This document shows, one piece after another, positions 53,807-62,117 of a stretch of DNA of 64,000 nt; within the stretch, counting starts at the first letter, position 1; the number at the start of each line of letters is the position of its first letter. The position numbers were made by a program, and so were the translations under genes. Source of the DNA: DATLSM01 sp035534175 (lineage in GTDB: Bacteria; Actinomycetota; Thermoleophilia; Solirubrobacterales; 70-9); contig DATLSM010000083.1 in NCBI GenBank assembly GCA_035534175.1, positions 20,138-84,137 of the forward strand, given 5' to 3'. The notes below the pieces were generated by a model. The model was not told the DNA's origin and ran no database searches. It saw nothing but the letters and a program-made list of their open reading frames with translations.

Positions 53807-54724
53807 GTGCCAGCCTCCCCGACCGCGACGCCCGAGCAGATCAAGGACGCCAACACCCGCTACCACGACGCGGCGGCCGAGGAGTACGACGCCAAGTGGG
53901 GGATCGACTTCGGCCAGACCGGCCAGGAGCAGGTTCGACTGAAGCTGGCCAAGGCCCTCGGCGGGTTGGGGCGGGGTGGCTTTGGCGACGCGCTGGAGAT
54001 CGGTTCGGGAACCGGCTACTTCTCGCTCAACCTGCTCCAGCTCGGGGCGATAGAGCGGCTGACCGCGACCGACATCTCGCCGGGGATGCTGCGGCGGCTG
54101 GCGGCCACCGCCAAGACGCTGGGGCTTGAGGTCCAGACCGCGAGGAGCGAGGCCGAGGAGCTTCCCTTCCCCAGCGAGAGCTTCGATCTGGTCTTCGGCC
54201 ACGCCGTCCTGCACCACATCCCCGACCTGCGGCGCGCCTTCTCCGAGTTCCGCCGGGTGCTGCGCCCCGGCGGCGCGATCGCCTTCGCCGGCGAGCCCTC
54301 GCGCTACGGCGACCGCCTGGCGGCCCTGCCCAAGCGGGCCGGACTGATCCTCGCCCCCCTCTGGCGCCAGCTGGTGCGGGCGCGCCGCCGCGCCGTGCCG
54401 GAGGCCGAGCGCTCGGGCGGTCACGCCCTGGAGGGCGAGGTCGACGTCCACGCCTTCGCCCCCGCCGACCTGCGCCGCTTCCTCGGCGAGGCCGGCTTTG
54501 AGAGCCGGCGCGTCGGCGGCGAGGAGCTGCTGGCCAACGCCTGGGGCTGGGGCCTGCGCACGGTCGAGTCCAGCGCCGAGCCGGACTCGGTCCCCTGGGG
54601 CTGGCGCAGTTTCGCCTTTCGCAGCTACATCGCCCTGCAGAAGGTCGACACCCGACTGCTCGAGCCCCACTTTCCCGCCGAGCTCTTCTACAACCTGCTG
54701 GTCTCCGGACGCAAGCCGCGCTAG
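53807..54724 (+). CDS. SAM-dependent methyltransferase
   Basis: A 305-residue methyltransferase. The SAM site is DALEIGSGTGYFSLNLLQLG, with LTATDISPGMLRRL and SEAEELPFPSESFDLVFGHAVLHHIPDLRRAFSEFRRVLRPGG. The C terminus (ALQKVDTRLLEPHFPAELFYNLLVSGRKP) is helical and conserved in actinobacteria as far as I recall. The GTG at 53807 has no ribosome site. Its stop TAG is shared, as CTAG, with the convergent adenylate cyclase. The methyl acceptor is unknown; glucan, lipid or small molecule are all possible. Confidence 0.82.
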   Translation: MPASPTATPEQIKDANTRYHDAAAEEYDAKWGIDFGQTGQEQVRLKLAKALGGLGRGGFGDALEIGSGTGYFSLNLLQLGAIERLTATDISPGMLRRLAATAKTLGLEVQTARSEAEELPFPSESFDLVFGHAVLHHIPDLRRAFSEFRRVLRPGGAIAFAGEPSRYGDRLAALPKRAGLILAPLWRQLVRARRRAVPEAERSGGHALEGEVDVHAFAPADLRRFLGEAGFESRRVGGEELLANAWGWGLRTVESSAEPDSVPWGWRSFAFRSYIALQKVDTRLLEPHFPAELFYNLLVSGRKPR

Positions 54725-55824
54725 GCGCGGCGCACGCGGTACTGCCTCACCCGCGAGTCGATGCCCTTGAGGCGCCGATCGCCGGCGAAGGAGTACTCGA
54801 ACCCCTCCCCCGCCGCCTCCCTCGCCGCCGCGTCGACCAGGACGCTGCCCGGCCTGGCGATCGCGGTCAGGCGGCTGGCCAGGTTGACCGGTCGGCCGTA
54901 GTAGTCGCCGCTGCGAACCAGCGCTGACCCGTAGGCGATCCCGGCCCGCAGCCGGGGGAAGTCCTCGCCCTGGCGATCGGCGGCCTCGACCATCGCCAGC
55001 GCCGCCTCGACCATCGCCTCGGCGTCGGTGCAGACCAGCATCGCCGCGTCGCCGATCAGCTTCACCAGCCGCACCGGCGGCTCGGCCACGGCCGTGGCAA
55101 GCTCGTCCAGGCGGCCGGCGATCAGGCCCAGCTCTTCGGTGGGGACCTCCTCGCCCAGCCTGGTAAAGCCCACCAGGTCGGCGAAGCAGACCGCCACCTC
55201 GGCGGTGGCGCCCGGCGCCCCGGCGGCGATATCGGCGGCGCCGATCACGTCGCGGCGGACCTGCTCCAGCAGATGGCCCCGCAGTGCGTAGAGCAGGATC
55301 GGCTCGAACACCGGCAGCATGTGCTCGGCGGCCGCGGCAAAGCGAAGCGCCAGGTCGCGCTCGGTGTCGCCGGGCTGCATCAGGGTGCGGATCATCAGCT
55401 CGCGATTCGCCTCGGCGATGCGCGAGGTGCCGATGCCGATCGTGCGCGCCACCTGCAGGATGCCCTCCTCCGGCAGACCGGCATCGCGGAAGGCCTTCAG
55501 CCGCCGCGCCGTCTCCACGTCGGCCTCGGTCAGCGTCCGCACGTCGGGGCCGGGAAGGGGAATGCCCATCGCCGCCGTCGCCCGCTGCAGCAAGTCGAGG
55601 TCCACAGCGGAGATCTCGGCCACCTCGCGCGGCGTGTAGCGGGGGCCCTCGCCGGCCAGGGCGCGCTCCACCGGCAACAGCGTGAGCCGCCCGTCGGCGA
55701 CCGCCTCGCGCAGCTCCTCCAGCTCCACCCCGTCGGCGGCAAGCGCTTCGAGCAGCTCCAGCCGACCTCGGCGCGCCTCGCCCTCGACCCCCTCCAGCAG
55801 CCCCTCTGCGGCGAAATCGATCAC
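54721..55824 (-). CDS. Class III adenylate cyclase with Rv1264-like N-terminal regulatory domain
   Basis: Makes cyclic AMP. The GTG at 55824 overlaps the gamma-glutamyltransferase stop as GTGA. Residues 1-150 are all-helical (LLEALAADGVELEELREAV, PREVAEISAVDLDLLQRATAAMG) and resemble the autoinhibitory, pH-responsive domain of mycobacterial Rv1264. The catalytic domain (about 205-367) has metal Asp216 (FADLVGFT) and Asp259 (KLIGDA), Lys255 and Asp307 for adenine recognition, and Asn314/Arg318 (VNLASR), all intact. The protein should be active as a homodimer. Confidence 0.9.
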   Translation of the reverse strand: MIDFAAEGLLEGVEGEARRGRLELLEALAADGVELEELREAVADGRLTLLPVERALAGEGPRYTPREVAEISAVDLDLLQRATAAMGIPLPGPDVRTLTEADVETARRLKAFRDAGLPEEGILQVARTIGIGTSRIAEANRELMIRTLMQPGDTERDLALRFAAAAEHMLPVFEPILLYALRGHLLEQVRRDVIGAADIAAGAPGATAEVAVCFADLVGFTRLGEEVPTEELGLIAGRLDELATAVAEPPVRLVKLIGDAAMLVCTDAEAMVEAALAMVEAADRQGEDFPRLRAGIAYGSALVRSGDYYGRPVNLASRLTAIARPGSVLVDAAAREAAGEGFEYSFAGDRRLKGIDSRVRQYRVRRA

Positions 55825-57326
55825 CCCGTCGCCACCGCCCCGCCCCGGCGCGGGTCCCCGCCGCCGCTGAGCGCGCCGCTGGCCCGATCGCGCGCCACCG
55901 CCTGACAGCCGCCGAAGTAGAGGTTGATCTGGGGTCGCCGCTTGACCCTCACCCCGCGCGCCTGCAGCCGCAGGAGGGCATCCTCGTCGATCCCCGGCTC
56001 GGCCTGGAGCACCCCGTCCTCGAAGTGAAGGCGCGGCGCGCTCACCGCCTCCTGCGGGCCCATCCCCTCCTCCAGGGCCCGCACGATCGTCTGCAGGATC
56101 GCCGAGCGGATGCGGTTGGAGCCGGCGCTGCCCAGGCCGAGCTCGATCTCCCCCTCGCGCAGGACGACGGTCGGGGCCATCATCGAGGGCACGCGGCGCC
56201 CGGGGGAGATGGCGTGAAAGCCGAGCGGGTTGAGGTCCTCCTCGCCGAGCATGTTGTTGAGGATGACGCCCGTGCCGGGCACCAGCACGCCCGAACCCGA
56301 GCCGTTGGAGCAGGTCACGCTGGCGCACATCCCCTCGGCGTCGAGGGCGCAGATATGGGTGGTCGAGCCGAGCAGGTCGGCGGCAGCCAGTTCAAGGGCC
56401 GCTGGGTCAAGGAGGCTCGAGGCCAGACCCTCGCCGTAGAGCGCCCGGGCGAACTCCTCGCCGCGTCGGCCGTTGGCGGCGCCCATCGCGGCGATGAGCT
56501 GCTCCGGACCGTTGCGGCTGCCCAGCCGCTCCAACAGGCCGAGGCTGAAGGCGATCAGGATCCCGCCCGAGGAGGGCGGTGGGTTGGTCAGGACCTCGGT
56601 TCCCCGAAACGGCATCCGCATCGGCCGCCGCTCGATCGCCTCATAGGTGGCGAGGTCTCCCGGGCCGAGCGTGCCGCCGCCCCCCAGCGTGTACTCGCTC
56701 AGCGCCGCCGCCACCTCGCCCCGGTAGAAGGGCTCGGCTCCTTCGGCGCCGAAGCGCTCCAGCGCCTCCGCCAGCTCCGGAAAGCGCAGCGTCTGGCCCT
56801 CGCGCAGGGTGCGCCCCTCCGGCGCATACAGCTCGCGCGTCCCCGGCAAACGCTCGTGGATCGGGGCCAGGATGTCGAGGATGTAGGCCTGCTCGGCGTT
56901 CACCGCTGCGCCCTCGCGGGCCAGCGTAATCGCCGGGCCTACCAGCTCCTCCAGGGGGACCGAGCCGAAGCGCTCGAGCGCCAGCTCCAGGCCGGCGGCA
57001 GTGCCCGGCACGCCGCAGGAAGCCGGCCCTACGTAGAACGTCTGCACCGTCTCCGCATCGAAGTGGACCTCCGCCGGGGCCAGCTCCGCCCCCCGCTCGA
57101 TCCCGTCCTTGCCCGGCGCGGCGACGAAAAAATCCAGCAGGACCGTCTCCCCCCTGCGGTGAACCATCATGAAGCCGCCGGCGCCAAAACCGGTGAGCGG
57201 GCTCTCCAGGGCAAAGGAGGCGAGCACCGCGCCCACCGCGGCATCCACCGCGTTACCGCCATCGCGCAGGACGTCCGCGCCAACCCGAGCGGTCAGCGGA
57301 TGACCTGCAGCCACCACACCTCTCAT
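55821..57326 (-). CDS. ggt: Gamma-glutamyltransferase (Ntn hydrolase)
   Basis: Transfers or hydrolyses gamma-glutamyl groups. The catalytic Thr322 lies in LLGSTTHICALDAEG, where autoprocessing would occur. Further markers: GGNAVDAAVGAVLAS, GFGAGGFMMVH, GVPGTAAGLELALERFG, NPPPSSGGILIAF and GLGSAGSNRIRSAILQTIV. The 501-residue protein lacks a signal peptide and so is probably cytoplasmic. It is translationally coupled (GTGA) to the adenylate cyclase. A cephalosporin-acylase-like amide hydrolase is an alternative within the same fold. Confidence 0.92.
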   Translation of the reverse strand: MRGVVAAGHPLTARVGADVLRDGGNAVDAAVGAVLASFALESPLTGFGAGGFMMVHRRGETVLLDFFVAAPGKDGIERGAELAPAEVHFDAETVQTFYVGPASCGVPGTAAGLELALERFGSVPLEELVGPAITLAREGAAVNAEQAYILDILAPIHERLPGTRELYAPEGRTLREGQTLRFPELAEALERFGAEGAEPFYRGEVAAALSEYTLGGGGTLGPGDLATYEAIERRPMRMPFRGTEVLTNPPPSSGGILIAFSLGLLERLGSRNGPEQLIAAMGAANGRRGEEFARALYGEGLASSLLDPAALELAAADLLGSTTHICALDAEGMCASVTCSNGSGSGVLVPGTGVILNNMLGEEDLNPLGFHAISPGRRVPSMMAPTVVLREGEIELGLGSAGSNRIRSAILQTIVRALEEGMGPQEAVSAPRLHFEDGVLQAEPGIDEDALLRLQARGVRVKRRPQINLYFGGCQAVARDRASGALSGGGDPRRGGAVATG

Positions 57327-57354
57327 CGCGGGGGCCCCGGCTGGCGAGGGGCCG

Positions 57355-58734
57355 CTACCCGGGGAGGAACTCTGGGACGTCGATGCCCAGCTCGCCGGAG
57401 CGCTCGCCCCTTCGTCCGCGCCCGGCGTCCTTGGTCCGGCGGATGGTCGGCTCGACCGTGCGGCGCGGCCTGCTCGCCTGGCCGTCGAAGCGGGTGGCCA
57501 CCACCGTCACCCAGACCTGGTCGCCCAGCTCCTCGTCAACGTTGGCGCCGAAGATGATGTTGGCGTCGGCGTGGGCCGCCTCGCCGACAACCTTGGCCGC
57601 CTCGCTGACCTCGACCAGTGAGAGGTCCGAGCCGCCGGTGATCGAGAGCAGGATCGAGCGCGCACCCTCCATCGAGGTCTCCAGCAGGGGCGAGGAGATC
57701 GCTTTCTCCGCGGCGAGCATCGCCCGCCCATCGCCGTGGCCCATGCCGATCCCCAGCAATGCCCGGCCGGCGTCGGACATGATCGTCCGCACGTCGGCGA
57801 AGTCGAGGTTGATCAGGGCGGGAAGCGTGACCAGGTCAGAGATGCCCTGCACACCCTGGCGCAGCACGTCGTCGGCGACCTGGAAGGCTTCCACCATCGA
57901 GGTCTGCTGGTCGAGCACCTCGAGCAGGCGATCGTTGGGGACGACGATCAGCGTGTCGACCTCGGCCGCCAGCTCCTCGATCCCCTTGCCCGCCTGGTTG
58001 CCGCGGCGGCTGCCCTCGAAACTGAACGGCTTGGTGACGATGCCGACCGTCAGCGCGCCGACCTCGCGGGCCAGACGGGCCACCACCGGGGCGGCGCCGG
58101 TGCCGGTGCCGCCGCCGGCGCCGGCGGCGACAAAGACCATGTCGGAGCCCTTGAGCAGTCGCTTGATCTTGTCCTGCTCCTCGAAGGCCGAGCGGTGGCC
58201 GAGCTCGGGGTCGGCCCCGGCGCCCAGCCCGCGAGTCTGCTCGTCTCCGATGTGGACGGTGATGTCGGCAACGCAGAGCTGCAGCGACTGAAGATCGGTG
58301 TTCAGGGCCATGAACTCGACCCCGGGGATGCGGGCGTCGACCATGCGGTTGACAGCGTTGACCCCGGCCCCGCCGACCCCCACCACCCGAATCACCGGCT
58401 GGTGCGGCTCGCCGCTGCCGGGCGGCTCATAGGCGGGCTCCTCTCGTCCATAGCGAGGAGTGTTGATCACCACCGATTCGTCCCGTCGGGCCGGAGGCTC
58501 CTCGGAGAAGACTCTCTTCAGCCTCTCGGGCGCTGACTCGGAGCGGGCCCTCTCGCCAGCGGCTTCCCCCGATCCACGAACGGCCGGTCCCGTCTCCTCC
58601 CCGGGTGACGATGAGCCCGCGGCGAGCGGACCCGCGTCCGCGGGGTCTGCACCCTCGGGAGGATCGTCTGCGGTCGATCTGAACAGATCCGCGAGCGGCC
58701 CCTCGCGCATGCTCGCCCGCTTACGACGACTCAT
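57355..58734 (-). CDS. ftsZ: Cell division protein FtsZ with long N-terminal extension
   Basis: Tubulin-like GTPase forming the division ring. The core starts near residue 113 (IRVVGVGGAGVNAVNRMVD), has the GTP signature AAGAGGGTGTGAAP at 203-216 and the T7 loop INLDFADVRTI at 308-318. It ends with GIDVPEFLPG, a C-terminal peptide for FtsA/SepF/ZipA-type partners. About 110 residues precede the core, rich in Gly, Ala, Glu, Ser and Pro, with a basic patch RLKRVFSEEPPARR. Most FtsZ proteins start about 10-20 residues before the core. The ATG at 58734 has AAGGAGG seven bases upstream inside the ParA gene end. It is not in a dcw cluster here. Confidence 0.93.
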   Translation of the reverse strand: MSRRKRASMREGPLADLFRSTADDPPEGADPADAGPLAAGSSSPGEETGPAVRGSGEAAGERARSESAPERLKRVFSEEPPARRDESVVINTPRYGREEPAYEPPGSGEPHQPVIRVVGVGGAGVNAVNRMVDARIPGVEFMALNTDLQSLQLCVADITVHIGDEQTRGLGAGADPELGHRSAFEEQDKIKRLLKGSDMVFVAAGAGGGTGTGAAPVVARLAREVGALTVGIVTKPFSFEGSRRGNQAGKGIEELAAEVDTLIVVPNDRLLEVLDQQTSMVEAFQVADDVLRQGVQGISDLVTLPALINLDFADVRTIMSDAGRALLGIGMGHGDGRAMLAAEKAISSPLLETSMEGARSILLSITGGSDLSLVEVSEAAKVVGEAAHADANIIFGANVDEELGDQVWVTVVATRFDGQASRPRRTVEPTIRRTKDAGRGRRGERSGELGIDVPEFLPG

Positions 58735-59869
58735 TTGCCAGGACCTCCTTCGCCAGCTCCCGATAGTAGTTCGCGGCGCTGCTGCCGGAATCGTACTTGA
58801 GCACGCTGGATCCCTTGACCGGAGCCTCGGCGAATTTGATCGCCTTGCGGATGCGGGACTTGAAGACCAGGTCGCCGAAATTCTCTTCCAGGATTTCGAC
58901 CGCCTCCTTGGCGTGGACGGTGCGGGTGTCGAGCATCGTCGGCAGGATGCCCTCGATCTTCACCTCGGGGTTGAGGTTCTCCTGGATCATCTTCAGCGTG
59001 TTCTGGAGCTGGACCAGCCCGCGCATCGAGAGATACTCGCACTGGACGGGGACGATCACCTTGTTCGCCGCGGTCAGGGCGTTGATCGTCAACAGGCCGA
59101 GGCTGGGCGGAGTGTCGATGCAGACGAAGTCATAGTCGGCGGAGACCTGCTTCAGCGCCTTCTGCAGGGTGCGCTCGCGGCCGATCTTGGTGCTCATCGC
59201 GATCTCCGCCCCGGCCAGGTCGATCGAGGCCACGGCGATGTCGATCTCCCGGCGGACGATGATCTCGGAGATCGGCATGTCGTTGACCAGCACGTCGTAG
59301 AGGCTCTTCTCGACCTTGTCCGGATCGATGCCCTGACTCATGGTCAGGTTCCCCTGCGGATCCAAATCGATGCACAGCACCCGATAGCCGGACTCGGCGA
59401 AGGCGACGGCAAGGTTGAGCGTGGTGGTTGTCTTGGCCACCCCACCCTTCTGATTGGCGAAAGCGATCACGTCGGGGTGCCCGACGGCCGCCTCAGCCGC
59501 TGGCTCCTCCACCGCTCCCTCATGACGCGAAGGGGCGATCAGATCCCGGGGCATGAACCGAGCCGGCCCATCGGCCACCTCCTCCTCCAAAGCGACTCCC
59601 GCCGAGGCGCCATCCGTCTCGGTGGCCGCTGGCGCGGATGCTCTGGGGGGCGAGGAGGACTCCGCCCGCTGCGCCCCCTCACCCTCCGCCAGAGGACCAG
59701 CGGGTGGGTGCTCGCTCTCCTCAACTGGTGTCTCGCTCGCGGCCGGGCGCTCCGGCACGGCCTCTTCCATCCGCTCCAGCTCCTCGAAGATCGGATGCGC
59801 CTCTTCCACCGTCACCGGCCTGTTCTTGGTCTTGCGGCTGAGAAATCCCATTGACGCGGGTATTCGCAT
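58721..59869 (-). CDS. ParA/Soj-type ATPase with N-terminal extension, coupled to ftsZ
   Basis: Deviant Walker ATPase of the ParA/MinD/MipZ superfamily, 382 residues. The core starts near residue 133 (DVIAFANQKGGVAKTTTTLNLAVAFAESGYRVLCIDLDPQGNLT) with signature-Lys motif KGGVAKTT at 141-148, and FVCIDTPPSLGLLTINAL and PVQCEYLSMRGLVQL. The N-terminal 130 residues include MGFLSRKTKNRPVTVEEAHP, an acidic helix HPIFEELERMEEAVPE and a Pro/Ala/Glu-rich linker. The ATG at 59869 is preferred; the frame upstream is antisense to the ArsA gene. Its end overlaps the ftsZ start by 14 bases. No parB or parS is visible. Confidence 0.9.
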   Translation of the reverse strand: MRIPASMGFLSRKTKNRPVTVEEAHPIFEELERMEEAVPERPAASETPVEESEHPPAGPLAEGEGAQRAESSSPPRASAPAATETDGASAGVALEEEVADGPARFMPRDLIAPSRHEGAVEEPAAEAAVGHPDVIAFANQKGGVAKTTTTLNLAVAFAESGYRVLCIDLDPQGNLTMSQGIDPDKVEKSLYDVLVNDMPISEIIVRREIDIAVASIDLAGAEIAMSTKIGRERTLQKALKQVSADYDFVCIDTPPSLGLLTINALTAANKVIVPVQCEYLSMRGLVQLQNTLKMIQENLNPEVKIEGILPTMLDTRTVHAKEAVEILEENFGDLVFKSRIRKAIKFAEAPVKGSSVLKYDSGSSAANYYRELAKEVLANESS

Positions 59870-59923
59870 GGCCACCCGCTTTTCCTGCCAGATCGGGAAA
59901 TTGCTAGGAATTGCCCGACCTCC

Positions 59924-60844
59924 GTGCCAGAGCTGCTCGACAAGAGGCTTGTCTTCGTCACCGGCAAGGGAGGCGTCGGCAAGACGACGGTCGCCGTCGC
60001 TCTCGGCCTGCGCGCCGCGGCCCAAGGAAAGCGAACGATCGTCTGCGAGGTCGCCTCCCAGGAGAACGCCTCGCGGATCTTCGACCACGCTGAGGTCGGC
60101 TTCCACGAGGTGGAGATGGAGGAGAACCTCTGGTCGATCTCGATCGACCCCGACGAGTCGATGCGCGAGTACGTGCTGCTTCAACTGAAGGTGCGGGCGA
60201 TGCGCGACCTGCTGTTCCGCAGCCGCATCTTCACCTATCTCGCCGCCGCAACCCCCGGCCTGAAGGAGCTGGTGACGATCGGCAAGATCTGGGAGCTATC
60301 CCAGTTCGACCGCAAGGTGAAGAGCGGGCGCAAGTACGACCTGGTGATCGTCGACGCTCCCGCCACCGGCCACGGGGTCGGCTTCCTGCAGACCCCGCGC
60401 ACCTTCGCCGCGATTGCCCGGGTTGGCCCGATCCACTCCCAGGCGCAACGCCTCGACAGCCTGATCACCGACCAGGATCAGACCGGTGTGGCGATCGTCG
60501 CCCTGCCGGAGGAGATGGCGGTGAACGAGTCCGCCGCCCTGGAGCATGACCTGCGCGAGGAGGTCGGCATCGCCGTGGACCGCATCTACATGAACGGGCT
60601 CTACCCGGAGCGCTTCTCCAAGGCGGAGGCGGAGCGCCTCGCGCTGCTGGCCGGGGGGGAGAACGGGGCCCTGCGCGCGGCGGCGCGGGCGGCGATCTCC
60701 GAGCACGACCGGGCCCGTTCCCAGCGAGCCCAGCTGGCGCGACTGCGGCGCCGGGTCAAGGCCCCGGTCAAGAGCCTGCCATTCCTGTTTGAGCCCGAGC
60801 TGGGCCCAGAGGCGGCGCGTCGGCTGGCGGGCAGGCTCGGCTGA
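59924..60844 (+). CDS. ArsA/Get3-family ATPase, first of a pair
   Basis: A 306-residue P-loop ATPase. The Walker A LVFVTGKGGVGKTTVAVALGLRAAAQG has the signature Lys; the second nucleotide motif is VIVDAPATGHGVGFLQTPRT. It lacks arsenite cysteines. With the next gene it corresponds to the ArsA-like pair Rv3679-Rv3680 of mycobacteria, thought to form a heteromeric Get3-like complex. The GTG at 59924 leaves 54 bases to the divergent ParA start, so both operons share a promoter region. Confidence 0.88.
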   Translation: MPELLDKRLVFVTGKGGVGKTTVAVALGLRAAAQGKRTIVCEVASQENASRIFDHAEVGFHEVEMEENLWSISIDPDESMREYVLLQLKVRAMRDLLFRSRIFTYLAAATPGLKELVTIGKIWELSQFDRKVKSGRKYDLVIVDAPATGHGVGFLQTPRTFAAIARVGPIHSQAQRLDSLITDQDQTGVAIVALPEEMAVNESAALEHDLREEVGIAVDRIYMNGLYPERFSKAEAERLALLAGGENGALRAAARAAISEHDRARSQRAQLARLRRRVKAPVKSLPFLFEPELGPEAARRLAGRLG

Positions 60845-62004
60845 TGCCCTCGGTCGGCGAGATCCTCGAGGGCAAGGGCATCTGCATCTGCGCCGGCTCG
60901 GGCGGGGTGGGCAAGACGACGACCTCGGCGGCGATCGCGGCCGGGATGGCCGCCCGCGGCTTGAAAGTCTGCGTGCTGACGATCGACCCGGCGAAGCGGC
61001 TCGCCGACTCGCTCGGGCTAAAGGAGCTGGGCAACGAGGCCAGGCGGGTCGATCCCCGGCTGTTTGAGGCGCAGGGGGTGAAGATGGAGGGCGAACTCTG
61101 GGCGATGATGCTAGATGCGAAGGCGACCTTCGACCAGCTGGTCGCCCGCCAGGCGCCGGATGAGGACTCGCGCGACCGGGTGCTCGGAAACCGCATCTAC
61201 CAGCAGATCTCCAATGCCCTGGCCGGCTCGCAGGAGTACATGGCGATGGAGAAGCTGTTCGAGCTGCACAGCGAGGGGGGCTTTGACCTGCTGGTCCTCG
61301 ACACCCCGCCGACGCGCAACGCGCTGGACTTCCTCGACGCGCCGCGGCGCCTCACCCAGTTCATCGAAGGGCGTTCGCTGCGCGTCTTCATGCGCCCGAC
61401 CGGACTGGCGGCGCGGGTCGCGGGTCGCGGCGCCTCGGTCATGCTGAGCGTCTTCAAGCGGATCGTCGGCTTTGACCTGATCGCCGACCTGGCCGAGTTC
61501 TTCAATGCCTTCAGCGGTATGGTCGACGGCTTCCAGGCCCGCGCCAGACGGGTCAACAGCCTGCTCGCCGATCGCCGCACCTGCTTTCTCGTCGTCTGCG
61601 GCCCCCAGGGGGAGCCGATCAGCGAAGCGGTCTACTTCCACCGCAAGCTGGTCGAGGCGAAGCTGCCCTTCGGCGGGGTCATCGTCAACAAGGTGCACTA
61701 CCCGGCGGAGAGGCTGCGCGGCGAGGGCGGCGAGGGCGGCGAGGTGGAGGCGGCCCTCGCCGAGAGGCTGGGCGAGGAGGATCTGGCGCGGCGGGTGGCG
61801 GAGAACTTCTCCGACTACCAGGCGCTGGCCGAGCGCGACGCGCGCAACATCGAGCGCCTGGCGGCCGAGTTGCGGACCACCGGGGTGATCCGCGTCCCCC
61901 ACCTGGACGAGGACGTTCACAATCTCGCCGGCCTGGCCGAGATCAACCGCTACCTGTTCGCCACGGATGGGGAGAGGGAAGCGATCGCCGCCGGCCGCCT
62001 CTAG
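60844..62004 (+). CDS. ArsA/Get3-family ATPase, second of a pair
   Basis: A 386-residue ATPase whose ATG shares one base with the first gene's stop (TGATG). It has CICAGSGGVGKTTTSAAIAAGMAARGLKV, the switch LTIDPAKRLADSLGL and LLVLDTPPTRNALDFLDAP. A membrane-facing hydrophobic region occurs near 200-230 (RFVMRPTGLAARVAGRGASVM-like segment, VFKRIVGFDLIADLAEFF), suitable for binding a client or the membrane. Its equivalent in mycobacteria is Rv3680. No arsenic-resistance genes are nearby, so metal export is unlikely. Confidence 0.87.
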   Translation: MPSVGEILEGKGICICAGSGGVGKTTTSAAIAAGMAARGLKVCVLTIDPAKRLADSLGLKELGNEARRVDPRLFEAQGVKMEGELWAMMLDAKATFDQLVARQAPDEDSRDRVLGNRIYQQISNALAGSQEYMAMEKLFELHSEGGFDLLVLDTPPTRNALDFLDAPRRLTQFIEGRSLRVFMRPTGLAARVAGRGASVMLSVFKRIVGFDLIADLAEFFNAFSGMVDGFQARARRVNSLLADRRTCFLVVCGPQGEPISEAVYFHRKLVEAKLPFGGVIVNKVHYPAERLRGEGGEGGEVEAALAERLGEEDLARRVAENFSDYQALAERDARNIERLAAELRTTGVIRVPHLDEDVHNLAGLAEINRYLFATDGEREAIAAGRL

Positions 62005-62117
62005 CTTCTAGGCGGCACCAGGCCGGGCGAGTGGGGCCAGGCAGATCAGGGAACGCAGGAAGCCCGGCGCGCTATGGGCGCGAGCGAGCGGGGACACGGG
62101 GGTGCGCCGTGCCGCCC

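Noticed and set aside
60186..62004. ArsA pair as an arsenic-resistance operon.
   Set aside because: No arsB, arsC or arsR motifs are nearby and the metal-binding cysteines of ArsA are absent.
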